Source: Terriglobia bacterium
GTDB taxonomy: Bacteria > Acidobacteriota > Terriglobia > Terriglobales > Acidobacteriaceae
Assembly (NCBI GenBank): GCA_020072585.1
Contig: JAIQGL010000032.1
Location: forward strand, 1 to 64,000
Reading direction: 5' to 3'
Length of the DNA stretch: 64,000 bases
The position numbers were made by a program, and so were the translations under genes. A model generated the notes under the pieces. It had not been told where the DNA came from, searched no databases, and was given only the letters and a program-made list of their open reading frames with translations. This document shows positions 1-7,858 of the stretch, piece by piece (the first letter of the stretch is position 1; each line of letters begins with the position of its first letter).

Positions 1-187
1 ACCAGTACGTGCTCCCCGTGGCTTCCACTCCTACCACCCAGGAACCAGGCAGGGCTTGGTAGAACCGGTGTACCTCGCCCTGGCCTTCGCCGTGTCCTAG
101 CCGGCGCCGGACCAACTCACCCGTTTTCTCGTCCCACTGGGCAATCACTTGAAAGCTCGGATGAAAGTCACAACCTATATACTGCAT
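1..187 (-). CDS. IS110-family transposase, N-terminal fragment cut by the window edge
   Basis: Reading leftward from an ATG at 187 gives 62 codons beginning MQYIGCDFHPSFQVIAQW, and the frame is still open at base 1. The motif GCDFHPSFQ near residue 5 and the later VGVEATGSTYW are typical of the N-terminal RuvC-like DEDD domain of IS110-family transposases (first catalytic Asp, then Glu). An AGGAGG lies four bases before the ATG. These enzymes move circular elements by site-specific recombination, guided in characterised members by a bridge RNA encoded in the element's non-coding end. The rest of the gene lies outside the window, so intactness cannot be judged. Confidence 0.85.
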   Translation of the reverse strand, partial: MQYIGCDFHPSFQVIAQWDEKTGELVRRRLGHGEGQGEVHRFYQALPGSWVVGVEATGSTYW

Positions 188-516
188 ATGGCCTCCTCGT
201 CCCGAGCTCTTGGTCTTAAGCAAATCGAGTTTACTCGAGACGCTCCGGAGGCCGTTGTCGTCATGCAATCAAACCCCCGTCAGCGAGCGCGCGCTTTTAT
301 CAGCGCGCGAGTAGGGGTGAGGGACCTTGCGCTACCCAAAAGTCACTGTACCACTACCCGAGCAACTCCACGGAAAGAGCAGCAACCAGAGCGGTTGCAC
401 AAATCGCGGTGCACACAAAGGCCGCGGGTCCCCCAATCAACGCTGATGAAAACAAGTTGGGTTTGGTTTGTTGGTCAGCGTTGCTCGGAAGAACTCCACG
501 GCCTTTTTCGCACGCA
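188..516 (-). other. Non-coding leader of the IS110 element, possible bridge-RNA locus
   Basis: No convincing gene lies between the transposase start and the hairpin at 517. Read on the minus strand the stretch contains short stems: a 7-bp stem pairing 288-294 with 303-309 around an 8-base loop, and a 5-bp stem pairing 225-229 with 234-238. In IS110-group elements such as IS621 the region just upstream of the transposase encodes the structured bridge RNA. Position and hairpins fit that idea, but no target or donor loops can be assigned, and the outer end of the element is not identifiable here. Confidence 0.3.
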
Positions 517-550
517 CGGCGGAGAAGCAAATGGCTCTGCTTTTCCGCCG
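517..550. other. Strong hairpin downstream of the TonB-domain gene
   Basis: Bases 517-529 pair with 538-550 as a 13-bp stem with one G-T pair and an 8-base loop. It lies 31 bases past the stop of the minus-strand TonB-like gene. There is no T-tract on the minus side, so it is either a weak terminator, an mRNA 3' stabiliser or a structured end of the neighbouring element. Confidence 0.45.
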
Positions 551-580
551 CTCTCGGAGCGAACTTCAAATCGGGACAAC

Positions 581-1663
581 TCAAAACAGATTAAAGTTCA
601 CGATAATATTCATCTGCACCGCAACAGGTCGCCCGTCTTTCCGTGCCGGATCGAACCGCCATGTGCGTACCGCTTCCAGCGCCTTCTCATCCAGCCCCAT
701 GCCCAGCGAGCGGACCACGGTCAGATTTCGCGGCAGCCCGTCAGCGCCAATGGTCGCCAGCAGAGTTACTTCACCCTGGAATTTCGATTTGCGCGCCTCT
801 TCGGAAAACTCTGGCTCCGGAGAATAAATCGCGCGGGGCATGCTCACGCCGTTGCCGGGAGTATAGAGTCCGCCACAACAGCCGCCGCCAGCGCCCGGTC
901 CGCGACCAGGGCCGCCATCACCGCCAACGCCGGTTCCAGCATTGCCGCCTATGCCTCCGGCAACGCCCGGCCCGTTTGAAGGCGCAGCAAGATTCGACAA
1001 GGGATCGCCAATCTGCCGCGTACTGGGAAGCGTAATATCCGGAGGAGCCAGAACTGTCGTCTCCGCAACCAGTCTTGGCTGCTGATTGTTGCGCAGAATA
1101 ATCGGCGGCGTAAGCTGCTCCTGTGCCGCACGCGGCGCCACTCCAACGCTGGCCCGGATTCGCTCTGCCGCTCCACCGCTTCCGCCACCATGGCTTGGAT
1201 GTGAACCAGCCGGCACGACGTACGGCTCAAGGCGTACGCTAATAGACGTCCGCGGCTCAACCCTGGGAACCGTGCTCTTCACCATCAGAAATCCTGCGCC
1301 AACCATAAACGCCATGACCGCATGCAGCGCCACTGATAGCACAAAGTTCACCCGCCGCACTGGATAGCCGGCCCAGCTCTTGCCCAACAAACTTGGCATC
1401 ACAGGGCTGACATTGCGCTCTTCAGTCTCCACGCGACGCGCCTGCCGTGGCTCTTCCGCTAAAACCCTGCGCCCCGCGGCCTCCCACTCCAGTTCAAGGC
1501 GCAGACGCGTTTTAAAATTGGCCCGCGGCAGATGGCGCAGGTCAGCAGCCAGCTCCACAAGTTCCCCAAATTTCGATTCGCTGTGGGCCAGTGCTGCTTC
1601 AGGCTCTGCCAGCATCTGGTCAATGGCCTGGTCCAGCTCGTCGTATGCGCTGAGATTATTCAT
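581..1663 (-). CDS. TonB-domain membrane protein paired with an ECF sigma factor
   Basis: This 360-residue protein has three parts: an N-terminal cytoplasmic stretch (about 1-100, acidic then basic), one membrane helix at about 106-128, and, after a long Pro/Gly-rich periplasmic linker with a GGCCGG patch near 260, a TonB C-terminal domain at about 275-360 (EARKSKFQGEVTLLATIGADG, then TWRFDPARKDGRPV). TonB proteins transmit membrane energy to outer-membrane receptors. The N-terminal part is longer than in classical TonB and the gene overlaps the sigma-factor gene by 8 bases, so it may also act as the anti-sigma partner. That role is inferred from position; no zinc-binding anti-sigma motif is visible. 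No ExbB/ExbD or receptor gene is in the window. Confidence 0.85.
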   Translation of the reverse strand: MNNLSAYDELDQAIDQMLAEPEAALAHSESKFGELVELAADLRHLPRANFKTRLRLELEWEAAGRRVLAEEPRQARRVETEERNVSPVMPSLLGKSWAGYPVRRVNFVLSVALHAVMAFMVGAGFLMVKSTVPRVEPRTSISVRLEPYVVPAGSHPSHGGGSGGAAERIRASVGVAPRAAQEQLTPPIILRNNQQPRLVAETTVLAPPDITLPSTRQIGDPLSNLAAPSNGPGVAGGIGGNAGTGVGGDGGPGRGPGAGGGCCGGLYTPGNGVSMPRAIYSPEPEFSEEARKSKFQGEVTLLATIGADGLPRNLTVVRSLGMGLDEKALEAVRTWRFDPARKDGRPVAVQMNIIVNFNLF

Positions 1664-2225
1664 GTCTGTTCCTCACTTGTCCGCGCAGCGTCTCCAGCGC
1701 GCGAAATTGCAACTGCTTCACCGCTCCCTCAGATCGCCCTAACTCCCGCGCAATCTCGCGTACGCTCTTCTGATCAACAAACCGCCGCACAACCACCAGA
1801 CGCTGGTCCTCCGGAAGCCTTTCCACCAACTGGAACAACATGGCGCGCCGCTCTACCTCCATATCGCCAGCGGCCGCCTCGGCCCGGTCTTCCAGCCCTT
1901 CTTCCGCCGGAACTTCAACGCCGCGCGCTGCGCGCTGCCAGCGGTCGGCCAGCGCATTGGCGGCGATCCGCAGCAGCCACGCGGCAAAGGGCACGCCTCG
2001 CCACTGGAAGCGGCCAAGGTTTTTGAGCGCCTGGTGAAAGACCTCGGCGGTCACGTCCTGCGCCTCTTCGCGATCATTCACGCGCCGCGCCACAAACGCA
2101 TAAACGCGGTTGAAGTTATTTTCATAAAGCTCCGCAAAACGGCCCGGATCGCTCTGGGCCGCCTCAATCAGGAGCCGTTCATCGTTCAAGCTGGTTAAGT
2201 TGGCGAGATTGGCAACGGCGTTCAA
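1656..2225 (-). CDS. ECF-type RNA polymerase sigma factor
   Basis: This 189-residue protein has sigma-70 region 2 at about 28-95 (FAELYENNFNRVYAFVARR, then DREEAQDVTAEVFHQAL) and region 4 at about 130-180 (LPEDQRLVVVRRF, then VREIARELGRSEGAVKQLQF, a helix-turn-helix). Region 3 is absent, as expected for an extracytoplasmic-function sigma factor. The start is a TTG at 2225 preceded by AGGGGGA at a good distance; no better ATG exists. It is the first gene of a two-gene operon with the TonB-domain protein, which it overlaps, and probably controls an envelope response. Confidence 0.93.
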   Translation of the reverse strand: MNAVANLANLTSLNDERLLIEAAQSDPGRFAELYENNFNRVYAFVARRVNDREEAQDVTAEVFHQALKNLGRFQWRGVPFAAWLLRIAANALADRWQRAARGVEVPAEEGLEDRAEAAAGDMEVERRAMLFQLVERLPEDQRLVVVRRFVDQKSVREIARELGRSEGAVKQLQFRALETLRGQVRNRHE

Positions 2226-2797
2226 CTTGTCCCCCTGGGACCCCGGGTTTTACGTCTCTGTGGCTACTGCTCCGGTGCTTCTATAGAGCTAAACCGCCGG
2301 CCGGACTGAAAGGTTACGGTGCGATTTTTCAGAATCTCTGGATCAGCATGGATAGAACGGGGATGGAGGGGAAATATGCGTGGGGAAAGGCTTGCCAGCG
2401 GGGTCACTTCGGCTGAGACACCGTCCCTAATCTGTCATGCTGAGCAAGCCCCGCACGACCGTGAGCGAAGCGAATGGGAGCAAGGGCGCGCCCGGGGCCC
2501 CCAACGCGCGCGGGTTTCGTGCGTTGGGGTGGAGCCGAAGCATCCCCTAGGGCGTCCTCTACCATGCCGCGTCAGGGAGTTTCAACCAGGAATGTTCGTC
2601 CCAACGATCTCACGCACCCTGAAAAAATCTCCGCGCTTAACAATCTTCACCCGCCGCTTAACTTTGTGTGTTTCTTCAGAGCACTTCGCTTTTTTGTTGC
2701 TCAACTTCCTGCGCATGGTTATAAAAGAGACGGGCCACGCCAGTGCTTGCACACCGGCGCGCCCTAACCACAAATCACCTTCCGAGAAAGGCGACCC
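2226..2797. other. Long intergenic region with hairpin and degenerate repeat
   Basis: No credible gene is seen between the divergent sigma-factor gene and the small gene at 2798. The stretch holds halves of an acidobacterial-type repeat, TCATGCTGAGC near 2435 and GAGCCGAAGCATCCC near 2532. Between them lies a hairpin in which 2499-2510 pairs with 2518-2529 (12 bp, 7-base loop). It also holds the promoter listed separately. Confidence 0.5.
2697..2725 (+). promoter_or_regulatory. Sigma-70-like promoter for the small gene at 2798
   Basis: TTGCTC at 2697-2702 and TATAAA at 2720-2725 are separated by exactly 17 bases, and the gene starts about 72 bases further on. It is a motif match only. Confidence 0.4.
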
Positions 2798-3055
2798 ATG
2801 GCTGACACTGATTCTAGCAGCGACCTGAAACCTCAGGTCTACGACCTCCTCCACCGTCTCAACGCATCCTTCGCCCACGTCCGTCGCAACATGGCCGCAT
2901 TGGAGCAAGTCGGCATCTTCGACCCGCTCATGATGCAGGTCCTGAGCCGCCAGCATGAGACACTTCGCGCAGGCGCCAATTACCATCTGCTCGGGACCAT
3001 GCGCGGCATTGAAGAACGCGACCGGGAGAAATTCTCGCAGCTACCGAGTGAGTGA
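2798..3055 (+). CDS. Small conserved-looking protein of unknown function (85 aa)
   Basis: I do not recognise this protein. It is soluble, with no signal peptide or membrane helix, and mostly alpha-helical in character (VYDLLHRLNASFAHVRRNMA, then MQVLSRQHETLRAGANYHLL). The ATG follows GAGAAAGG, a promoter lies upstream and a good terminator follows the stop, so it is very likely a real monocistronic gene. The spacing of charged and hydrophobic residues would suit a small helical bundle or regulatory protein, but no function can be assigned. Confidence 0.7.
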   Translation: MADTDSSSDLKPQVYDLLHRLNASFAHVRRNMAALEQVGIFDPLMMQVLSRQHETLRAGANYHLLGTMRGIEERDREKFSQLPSE

Positions 3056-3075
3056 ACCCCAAAATCCCTAACCAG

Positions 3076-3098
3076 ACCCCGCCGGAACGGCGGGGTTT
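3076..3098 (+). terminator. Rho-independent terminator after the 85-aa gene
   Basis: An 8-bp GC-rich stem (3076-3083 with 3089-3096) with a GGAAC loop is followed by a short T run. It lies 20 bases after the stop codon and just before the convergent gene ending at 3103. Confidence 0.7.
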
Positions 3099-3102
3099 GT
3101 CG

Positions 3103-4080
3103 TCACGTGTGTTTGTTGTATGCCGGAAGGCTAATGCGTTCCAGTTTACCGTCGAGCGTAATCAGGTAGCCAAATGTTGTTTCTCGATTGTCGCTAAAAA
3201 TGTCACTGTATTTCACGAGTCCCCATATCACGATCCATTGTCCGACTCCGTCCTGCCCAAAAAGTGTTATCGATTCATCTTTCTTGAAATGATCATTGGG
3301 AGCGATAGCCTGTATTCCGTGATAAAGGATATCTATTTCAAAACTTGGATTCGGCGGAATAGCGTTGTGAAATATTTCTGCCGTGAGTCTAATTTCCCTG
3401 ATCCAGCCAATACTTTTCCCCTCATTTTTACACTTAACGGCAATTGGAAGCCCTGTCGTGAGACCGTTAGTGCCACTGCCATAGAAACGGCCACCACCAG
3501 GGAGCCATTCAACTGTGACAACAATTCTTGCTCCCTCAATTTGAGTGAATCGGATAGCTGTAAGCTCAGCAGCATTAGCACTTTTTTGCGCGGCGGCTGC
3601 CAGGGTAGCGAGATGGCCAATTTGGATTTTGAGTTGGTTGACCATATCCTTGGTCTGCTCTCCAGCAGATTTCATTTCATCGACGGTTTGAACTCTAGCA
3701 GACTCCATTTCGGCGAGCTGCCTTTCCATCCAGTGGCCTTGGGTTTTAATGGCCACGAGAGCGCGCCAAGCGACGAAAGCGGCGATAGTGGTAACGATGA
3801 CATAAATCAAATAAAGCGAATCAAATGGCTGAGAGACCACCTTTACGCGATAAGCCCCTTTATCCGTTTCCACCTCATGGGCGGTTTGTTGCTGTGTGGC
3901 AGTTGGCTGACTCACTTGGGAGCCGGCGGCAACCTTAGGCTGTACAACTGGAGCGGCCTTGGTGCTGTGATCTGCTTTTATAGTGGCTTTGCTATTTTTT
4001 ACGATTGGCTTTTCAGGCTTTGCGGTAGGTGAAGGGGTTTGCAGTAAGAAGCAAGAAACAAGCACGAGCAGTGCGTACAT
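3103..4080 (-). CDS. Membrane-anchored protein with coiled coil, unknown function
   Basis: This 325-residue protein begins with a short hydrophobic segment (1-14, signal-like), then a Pro/Thr/Lys-rich stretch to about 75, one membrane helix at about 88-110 (LYLIYVIVTTIAAFVAWRAL), a predicted coiled coil at about 115-180 rich in Glu/Gln/Met, and a C-terminal domain without an obvious family. The coding stretch is more AT-rich than its neighbours, which may mean recent acquisition. Similar TM-plus-coiled-coil hypothetical proteins are common in bacteria. No partner gene is obvious: it converges on the 85-residue gene and follows rnhB by more than 140 bases. Confidence 0.75.
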   Translation of the reverse strand: MYALLVLVSCFLLQTPSPTAKPEKPIVKNSKATIKADHSTKAAPVVQPKVAAGSQVSQPTATQQQTAHEVETDKGAYRVKVVSQPFDSLYLIYVIVTTIAAFVAWRALVAIKTQGHWMERQLAEMESARVQTVDEMKSAGEQTKDMVNQLKIQIGHLATLAAAAQKSANAAELTAIRFTQIEGARIVVTVEWLPGGGRFYGSGTNGLTTGLPIAVKCKNEGKSIGWIREIRLTAEIFHNAIPPNPSFEIDILYHGIQAIAPNDHFKKDESITLFGQDGVGQWIVIWGLVKYSDIFSDNRETTFGYLITLDGKLERISLPAYNKHT

Positions 4081-4206
4081 AGTCGCGCAATTTTAGCAAG
4101 AGAGGTTTATTATGCAAGGTATAACTGCAATGGAGGTTCCCGACAAAATACGAACCGAGAAAGCGGCTGATGAATTCCGCACTGTCGACCGCGCCATGAC
4201 GCGCAT

Positions 4207-4240
4207 TTGCCAATTGCCAATTGCTAACTGCTAATTGCTT
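4207..4240. repeat. AATTGCCAATTGCTAA-type dispersed repeat, overlapping the end of rnhB
   Basis: Tandem variants of TTGCCAATTGCTAA occupy this stretch. Related copies lie at 44786-44810, 44941-44974 and 49341-49369. The repeat runs into rnhB and supplies its final codons (A-I-S-S-stop), so the RNase HII C-terminus appears to have been rewritten by the repeat. Confidence 0.6.
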
Positions 4241-4973
4241 CTTCTTCCCACTCAAACTCTTCCTGCTGCGTCTCCTGGCACATCCAGACCGGAGCGAATG
4301 ACAGCCGGTGCAGCGGCGTGGGCCCGTGTTCGCGGAGAGCGGCCAGATGTTTGGGTGAACGGTAGCCCTTGTTTGAGGCGAGATCGTATTCCGGAAAGAC
4401 CGGGTCCCAGCGGCGCATCATCTCGTCGCGATGCACCTTGGCGATGATCGAAGCCGCCGCAATCGAGATGGAAAGCGCATCGCCATGAATAATATTGGTC
4501 TGCGGGCACTCCCAGTCAACGCGCACCGCGTCCACCAGCAGATGATCGGGCGCGGGAGCCAGTTGCGCCACGGCCATGCGCATGGCCAGCAGTGATGCCC
4601 AGTAAATATTGATCTGGTCGATCCGCGCCACGTCCACGGCGGCAACCGCATAGGCGATGGCGTGTTGCTTGATGCGCTCCGCCAGCGTCTCGCGCGTCTC
4701 CTGGTCAATCAGCTTGGAGTCGCGCAGCCCCTTGATGCGATAGCCGGGCTCAAGAATCACCGCCCCGGCCACCACGGGGCCGAACAGGCAGCCGCGTCCA
4801 ACTTCATCCACGCCCGCCACCAGCTTGGCTCCCGCGGCCCACGCCAGCTTTTCAAATTTCTGCGTGCACTTCAGGCGCTTGAGCAGGCGCATCTTCATTG
4901 TGCCCGCGGAAAATGGCAACCCTGTTTCAGGATTGATGGGGACAGGGCGTTTCTTGTGCTTCTTCTTTTTCAT
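4224..4973 (-). CDS. rnhB: Ribonuclease HII
   Basis: RNase HII removes ribonucleotides from DNA and the RNA strand of RNA-DNA hybrids. The catalytic motif GVDEVGRG is at residues 55-61 (Asp56, Glu57), followed by FGPVVAGAVIL, LLVDAVRVD (further Asp) and SIIAKVHRDEMM, all diagnostic for the family. The protein has 249 residues against the usual 200-220; the excess is a basic N-terminal extension of about 50 residues starting MKKKKHKKRP. The C-terminal tail is acidic and ends in a dispersed repeat. It appears to be a single-gene unit. Confidence 0.95.
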   Translation of the reverse strand: MKKKKHKKRPVPINPETGLPFSAGTMKMRLLKRLKCTQKFEKLAWAAGAKLVAGVDEVGRGCLFGPVVAGAVILEPGYRIKGLRDSKLIDQETRETLAERIKQHAIAYAVAAVDVARIDQINIYWASLLAMRMAVAQLAPAPDHLLVDAVRVDWECPQTNIIHGDALSISIAAASIIAKVHRDEMMRRWDPVFPEYDLASNKGYRSPKHLAALREHGPTPLHRLSFAPVWMCQETQQEEFEWEEEAISS

Positions 4974-5243
4974 TGTGAGGGACCCGCGGGACCGTTAAGA
5001 AATTGTATCGCGTTCGCCGGTCCCAGGCCCAATTCAGGAATGCTTCCGTCAAGACAACGGCTAAGTTGATGTATTGCGAAAGGTGAATTCACATTTGTGG
5101 TTTCTAACGTTTTTCGTTATTCCGAATTCGGAGAAATTACTTTTTCTGGTCGTCACCGGGTTGAAGAAGCATAGGATGCCGCCATCTTTGGTCCGCCATA
5201 TTTTTAATTCGCATCTTCAATTCGCATCAAGGAGCAATAAGCA

Positions 5244-7106
5244 ATGTCGCAACCTCGTCACAAGTCGATCAACAAGCGTCGAGCTGTTGGAATGCTTTTT
5301 ATGGTGGCACTGATCTGTCTTAGCTTGCCCTTACTGAAATGGACCGGCACAGCGGTGGAGGCACAATCGATTCCTCCCAATCCCATGTCATCGTGCACGG
5401 TTGCGCCCGCCTTGTTCGCCAGTTGGTTTCAGTCGGGAATACCCGCGCTCAACGGAGTTGTGGACCCAGCCAACAGCATTACTTTTCCCAATACGCCGAA
5501 CTGCAGCTTCTATCAGTGGTCGAAGCAGATGTTTTTGTGGCTGACCTCGCCCGCCCCCAAAGTCTATGGCGGCGGTTCGTTCATTTTTGATTCTCCGTCT
5601 TTTTTTGACGTCTCTCCGCCTGATCTTGGCGGCGTCCGGACCTTTGTTCCTCACGTGCCGGGTATATTTGCGTTCTCCGGAGTGGGAGCCGCCAAGGCGG
5701 GCCCAAATGGGCTGCCGATCCTGATCGATAAAAACGGAACCATGATTGAGGTGCATCCAACCCCGCTGAGCAAGCAAGGCAAACCGCTTGTGCTCAACAA
5801 CGCCGGCCAGCAAGTGGAGGTTGGGAGGATCGCGGTACAAAGTGGTAGAGCTATATTCCTGGATCCGACCGGCCAGCTCATCCCTGGCGCGGTGCCAATC
5901 CTGCCCCAATCAGATCCGTCTCGTGGCGGAGGATTGTCCAAGCAGATCCTCAACATTGTCCCGGTGCAGAAGTTTATGATGGCGAGCACGTCGGCTGTCG
6001 CGAGCACACCGGTTTTCGTTACCGCCACCAGCACCGTGGTTCAAACGGAAGAAGGACAAGCAGACGGCGGCGCTCTGTTGTCGCAGAGCAATAGCCTGAT
6101 TTATTACGCGACCCTGGTCAATGACGTGTACGCGTATTTTCTGACCGGAACCAAGAACGGCGCAATTCCTCCCCCAGGTGGAGTCGTAGCGAATGCGCTA
6201 TTTCCCACTACGTCGACAGAATTAGCTCCCATCGTTACTCTAGCGAGTGCTCATGGAGTTACCTTTCCCGATCCCACAGCTTTGGCGGTGGAAATCAAGA
6301 CCTCATGGGTTGAAGCCTCAACCCTTCCGAATCCAGGCGACTACATCACGATCATGGGCACCATCCCGATCTACAATACATCCAGTTCCACAACGTGGGT
6401 CCAGACCGGGCAAAAAACTGTGCTGCTTGCCATGGTTGGCATGCACGTGGTCGGGAGCACGGCCGGGCACCCAGAGATGGTCTGGGCGACATTTGAGCAT
6501 TTCGGAAATGCTCCCAATGCTGCTTACCAATATGTCTCCACCCTGGGTCTGCAGAATGTGCCCCAGAATACAGCGGGCACATGGCTATTCACCGTAAGTG
6601 GATCGGGTGGTCCTTTCAATTGCATGAATCAGACGGCGAATCCGGTCACCAGCACCTTTACCAACATCGTAGCGCTGAGCGGCGGGTGCGCGCCTGGCAC
6701 CATCACTCCGAACAACGTAATTCGCATGAAAGCCTTTGGCGCTGCATTCAACCAAACGCCCAATCCGCTTGACCCAAGCACCGCAGCCTCTAACTCAGAG
6801 ATTATTTCTGTTAACAACGCCACGCAGGTCCCCGGCCCTGATCTGCGCAACCAATATTTCATGACTGGCGCCACCTGGACGATTGGCGGTGCGGCTCCCA
6901 CGGGCATGTTCCCGGGTGGAAATGAAGTCGGCACCAGTAGATTGACCAACACCACAATGGAAACATTTGGGCAGGGCAGCAGCAATATGGCCACGGGTTC
7001 AGATACCAATTGCTTCACCTGTCATGTCAGTAATAAAGTCACGGTGAGCCATGTGTTTTGCGATCCCGTCAACGGCTGTAGCGCGGGACTGCAACCCTTG
7101 TTCTAG
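5244..7106 (+). CDS. Exported protein with a single C-terminal haem-binding motif
   Basis: The 620-residue product starts with a twin-lysine/arginine n-region and a hydrophobic core (about 15-33), ending in AVEAQ near residue 41, a standard signal peptide. The long middle region is Ser/Thr/Pro/Gly-rich and beta-like, with NCSFYQWSKQMFLWLTSP near 85-105, and matches no family I recognise. Near the C-terminus, CFTCH at about 590-594 is a single CXXCH haem c motif, followed by two more cysteines. It may be a periplasmic or surface monohaem protein. The start is the ATG at 5244, preceded by AAGGAG. A 16-bp hairpin follows the gene. Confidence 0.8.
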   Translation: MSQPRHKSINKRRAVGMLFMVALICLSLPLLKWTGTAVEAQSIPPNPMSSCTVAPALFASWFQSGIPALNGVVDPANSITFPNTPNCSFYQWSKQMFLWLTSPAPKVYGGGSFIFDSPSFFDVSPPDLGGVRTFVPHVPGIFAFSGVGAAKAGPNGLPILIDKNGTMIEVHPTPLSKQGKPLVLNNAGQQVEVGRIAVQSGRAIFLDPTGQLIPGAVPILPQSDPSRGGGLSKQILNIVPVQKFMMASTSAVASTPVFVTATSTVVQTEEGQADGGALLSQSNSLIYYATLVNDVYAYFLTGTKNGAIPPPGGVVANALFPTTSTELAPIVTLASAHGVTFPDPTALAVEIKTSWVEASTLPNPGDYITIMGTIPIYNTSSSTTWVQTGQKTVLLAMVGMHVVGSTAGHPEMVWATFEHFGNAPNAAYQYVSTLGLQNVPQNTAGTWLFTVSGSGGPFNCMNQTANPVTSTFTNIVALSGGCAPGTITPNNVIRMKAFGAAFNQTPNPLDPSTAASNSEIISVNNATQVPGPDLRNQYFMTGATWTIGGAAPTGMFPGGNEVGTSRLTNTTMETFGQGSSNMATGSDTNCFTCHVSNKVTVSHVFCDPVNGCSAGLQPLF

Positions 7107-7163
7107 TCAACGATGAGGATGTTAGAACGAGATGTATAGTTCTGGGAAAGTCTGCATACCAAA

Positions 7164-7206
7164 GCTGGCGATGGGTCAAATGAACTCTCAATTTGCCATC
7201 GCCAGC
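7164..7206 (+). terminator. Long hairpin after the haem-motif gene
   Basis: An 11-bp stem (7164-7174 with 7196-7206) continues, after a two-base bulge, into 5 further pairs (7077-type CAAAT at 7177-7181 with ATTTG at 7191-7195) closing a 9-base loop. It begins 58 bases past the stop. No T-tract follows, so it may protect the 3' end rather than terminate. Confidence 0.45.
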
Positions 7207-7335
7207 AGCCGGTGACATATTCCGGACCAGAAGTCGGATTCTGGGAAGTAGACCAACTCTAGGCCTTACGAGCCAACCGACAGCAATATGATTTCTGCCA
7301 GCCCGTTATCGACAAAGAAGTTTGGCTGGCTGGTT

Positions 7336-7722
7336 CTAGCTTTGAGCTTCTTCAACCTTCGCGGCTTCCGGACGATGGTCAACTTCACGCAGGCGTGCTG
7401 CCTTGCCTTTCAGGGCGCGCAGGTAGAACAGTTTGGCGCGGCGGACCTGGTTGGAGCGGACAATCTCCACTTTGTCGAGCACCTTGGAGTTGAAGGGGAA
7501 GATACGCTCCACGCCCTGGCCAAAGCTGACTTTGCGGACGGTAAAGCTACCCTGCGGGCCGCTGCGCATCGAGATGACGGTGCCTTCAAAGGCCTGGATG
7601 CGCTCTTTTTCGCCTTCCTTGATCTTTACCTGGACGCGGACGCTATCGCCCGGCTTTACGGCAGGAATGTCCTTGCGCTGCAGCTTGGCAGCCAATTTTT
7701 CCATGATGGGATGCTGTGACAT
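7336..7722 (-). CDS. rplS: 50S ribosomal protein L19
   Basis: This is the large-subunit protein at the 30S-50S interface. The 128 residues contain the family signature [20 protein letters not shown] and the [18 protein letters not shown] segment, then RRAKLFYLR. The length is near the usual 115-125, with a short acidic C-terminal tail ([10 protein letters not shown]). It is the last gene of the rpsP-khpA-rimM-trmD-rplS group and is separated from trmD by an inverted repeat rather than the usual short spacer. Confidence 0.97.
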   Translation of the reverse strand: MSQHPIMEKLAAKLQRKDIPAVKPGDSVRVQVKIKEGEKERIQAFEGTVISMRSGPQGSFTVRKVSFGQGVERIFPFNSKVLDKVEIVRSNQVRRAKLFYLRALKGKAARLREVDHRPEAAKVEEAQS

Positions 7723-7782
7723 GACTTTATTTCCTTTTCAATTCAAGGACGTTCCAACGTCCGAAGATTTTAAAACCTTTGA

Positions 7783-7858
7783 GCCGCGAATCTCGCGAAT
7801 GAACACGAATCTAAAGTTGCTCATTTCCTGATTCGCGATTTTCGCGTTCATTCGCGGC
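7783..7858. repeat. Inverted repeat of CGCGAAT units between trmD and rplS
   Basis: A 29-base left arm (7783-7811) and right arm (7830-7858) are imperfect reverse complements, each built from GCCGCGAAT / CGCGAATGAACACGAAT units. A related half-copy is at 49436-49460. The transcript would fold into a long stem inside the ribosomal operon. Confidence 0.7.

Noticed and set aside
354-584. 76-residue minus-strand open frame between the IS110 leader and the TonB-domain gene
   Set aside because: It overlaps the hairpin at 517-550, has no good ribosome site, and shows only a weak hydrophobic stretch.
149-979. 276-residue plus-strand open frame
   Set aside because: It lies antisense to the TonB-domain gene and the IS110 leader; the composition is low complexity and no family is evident.
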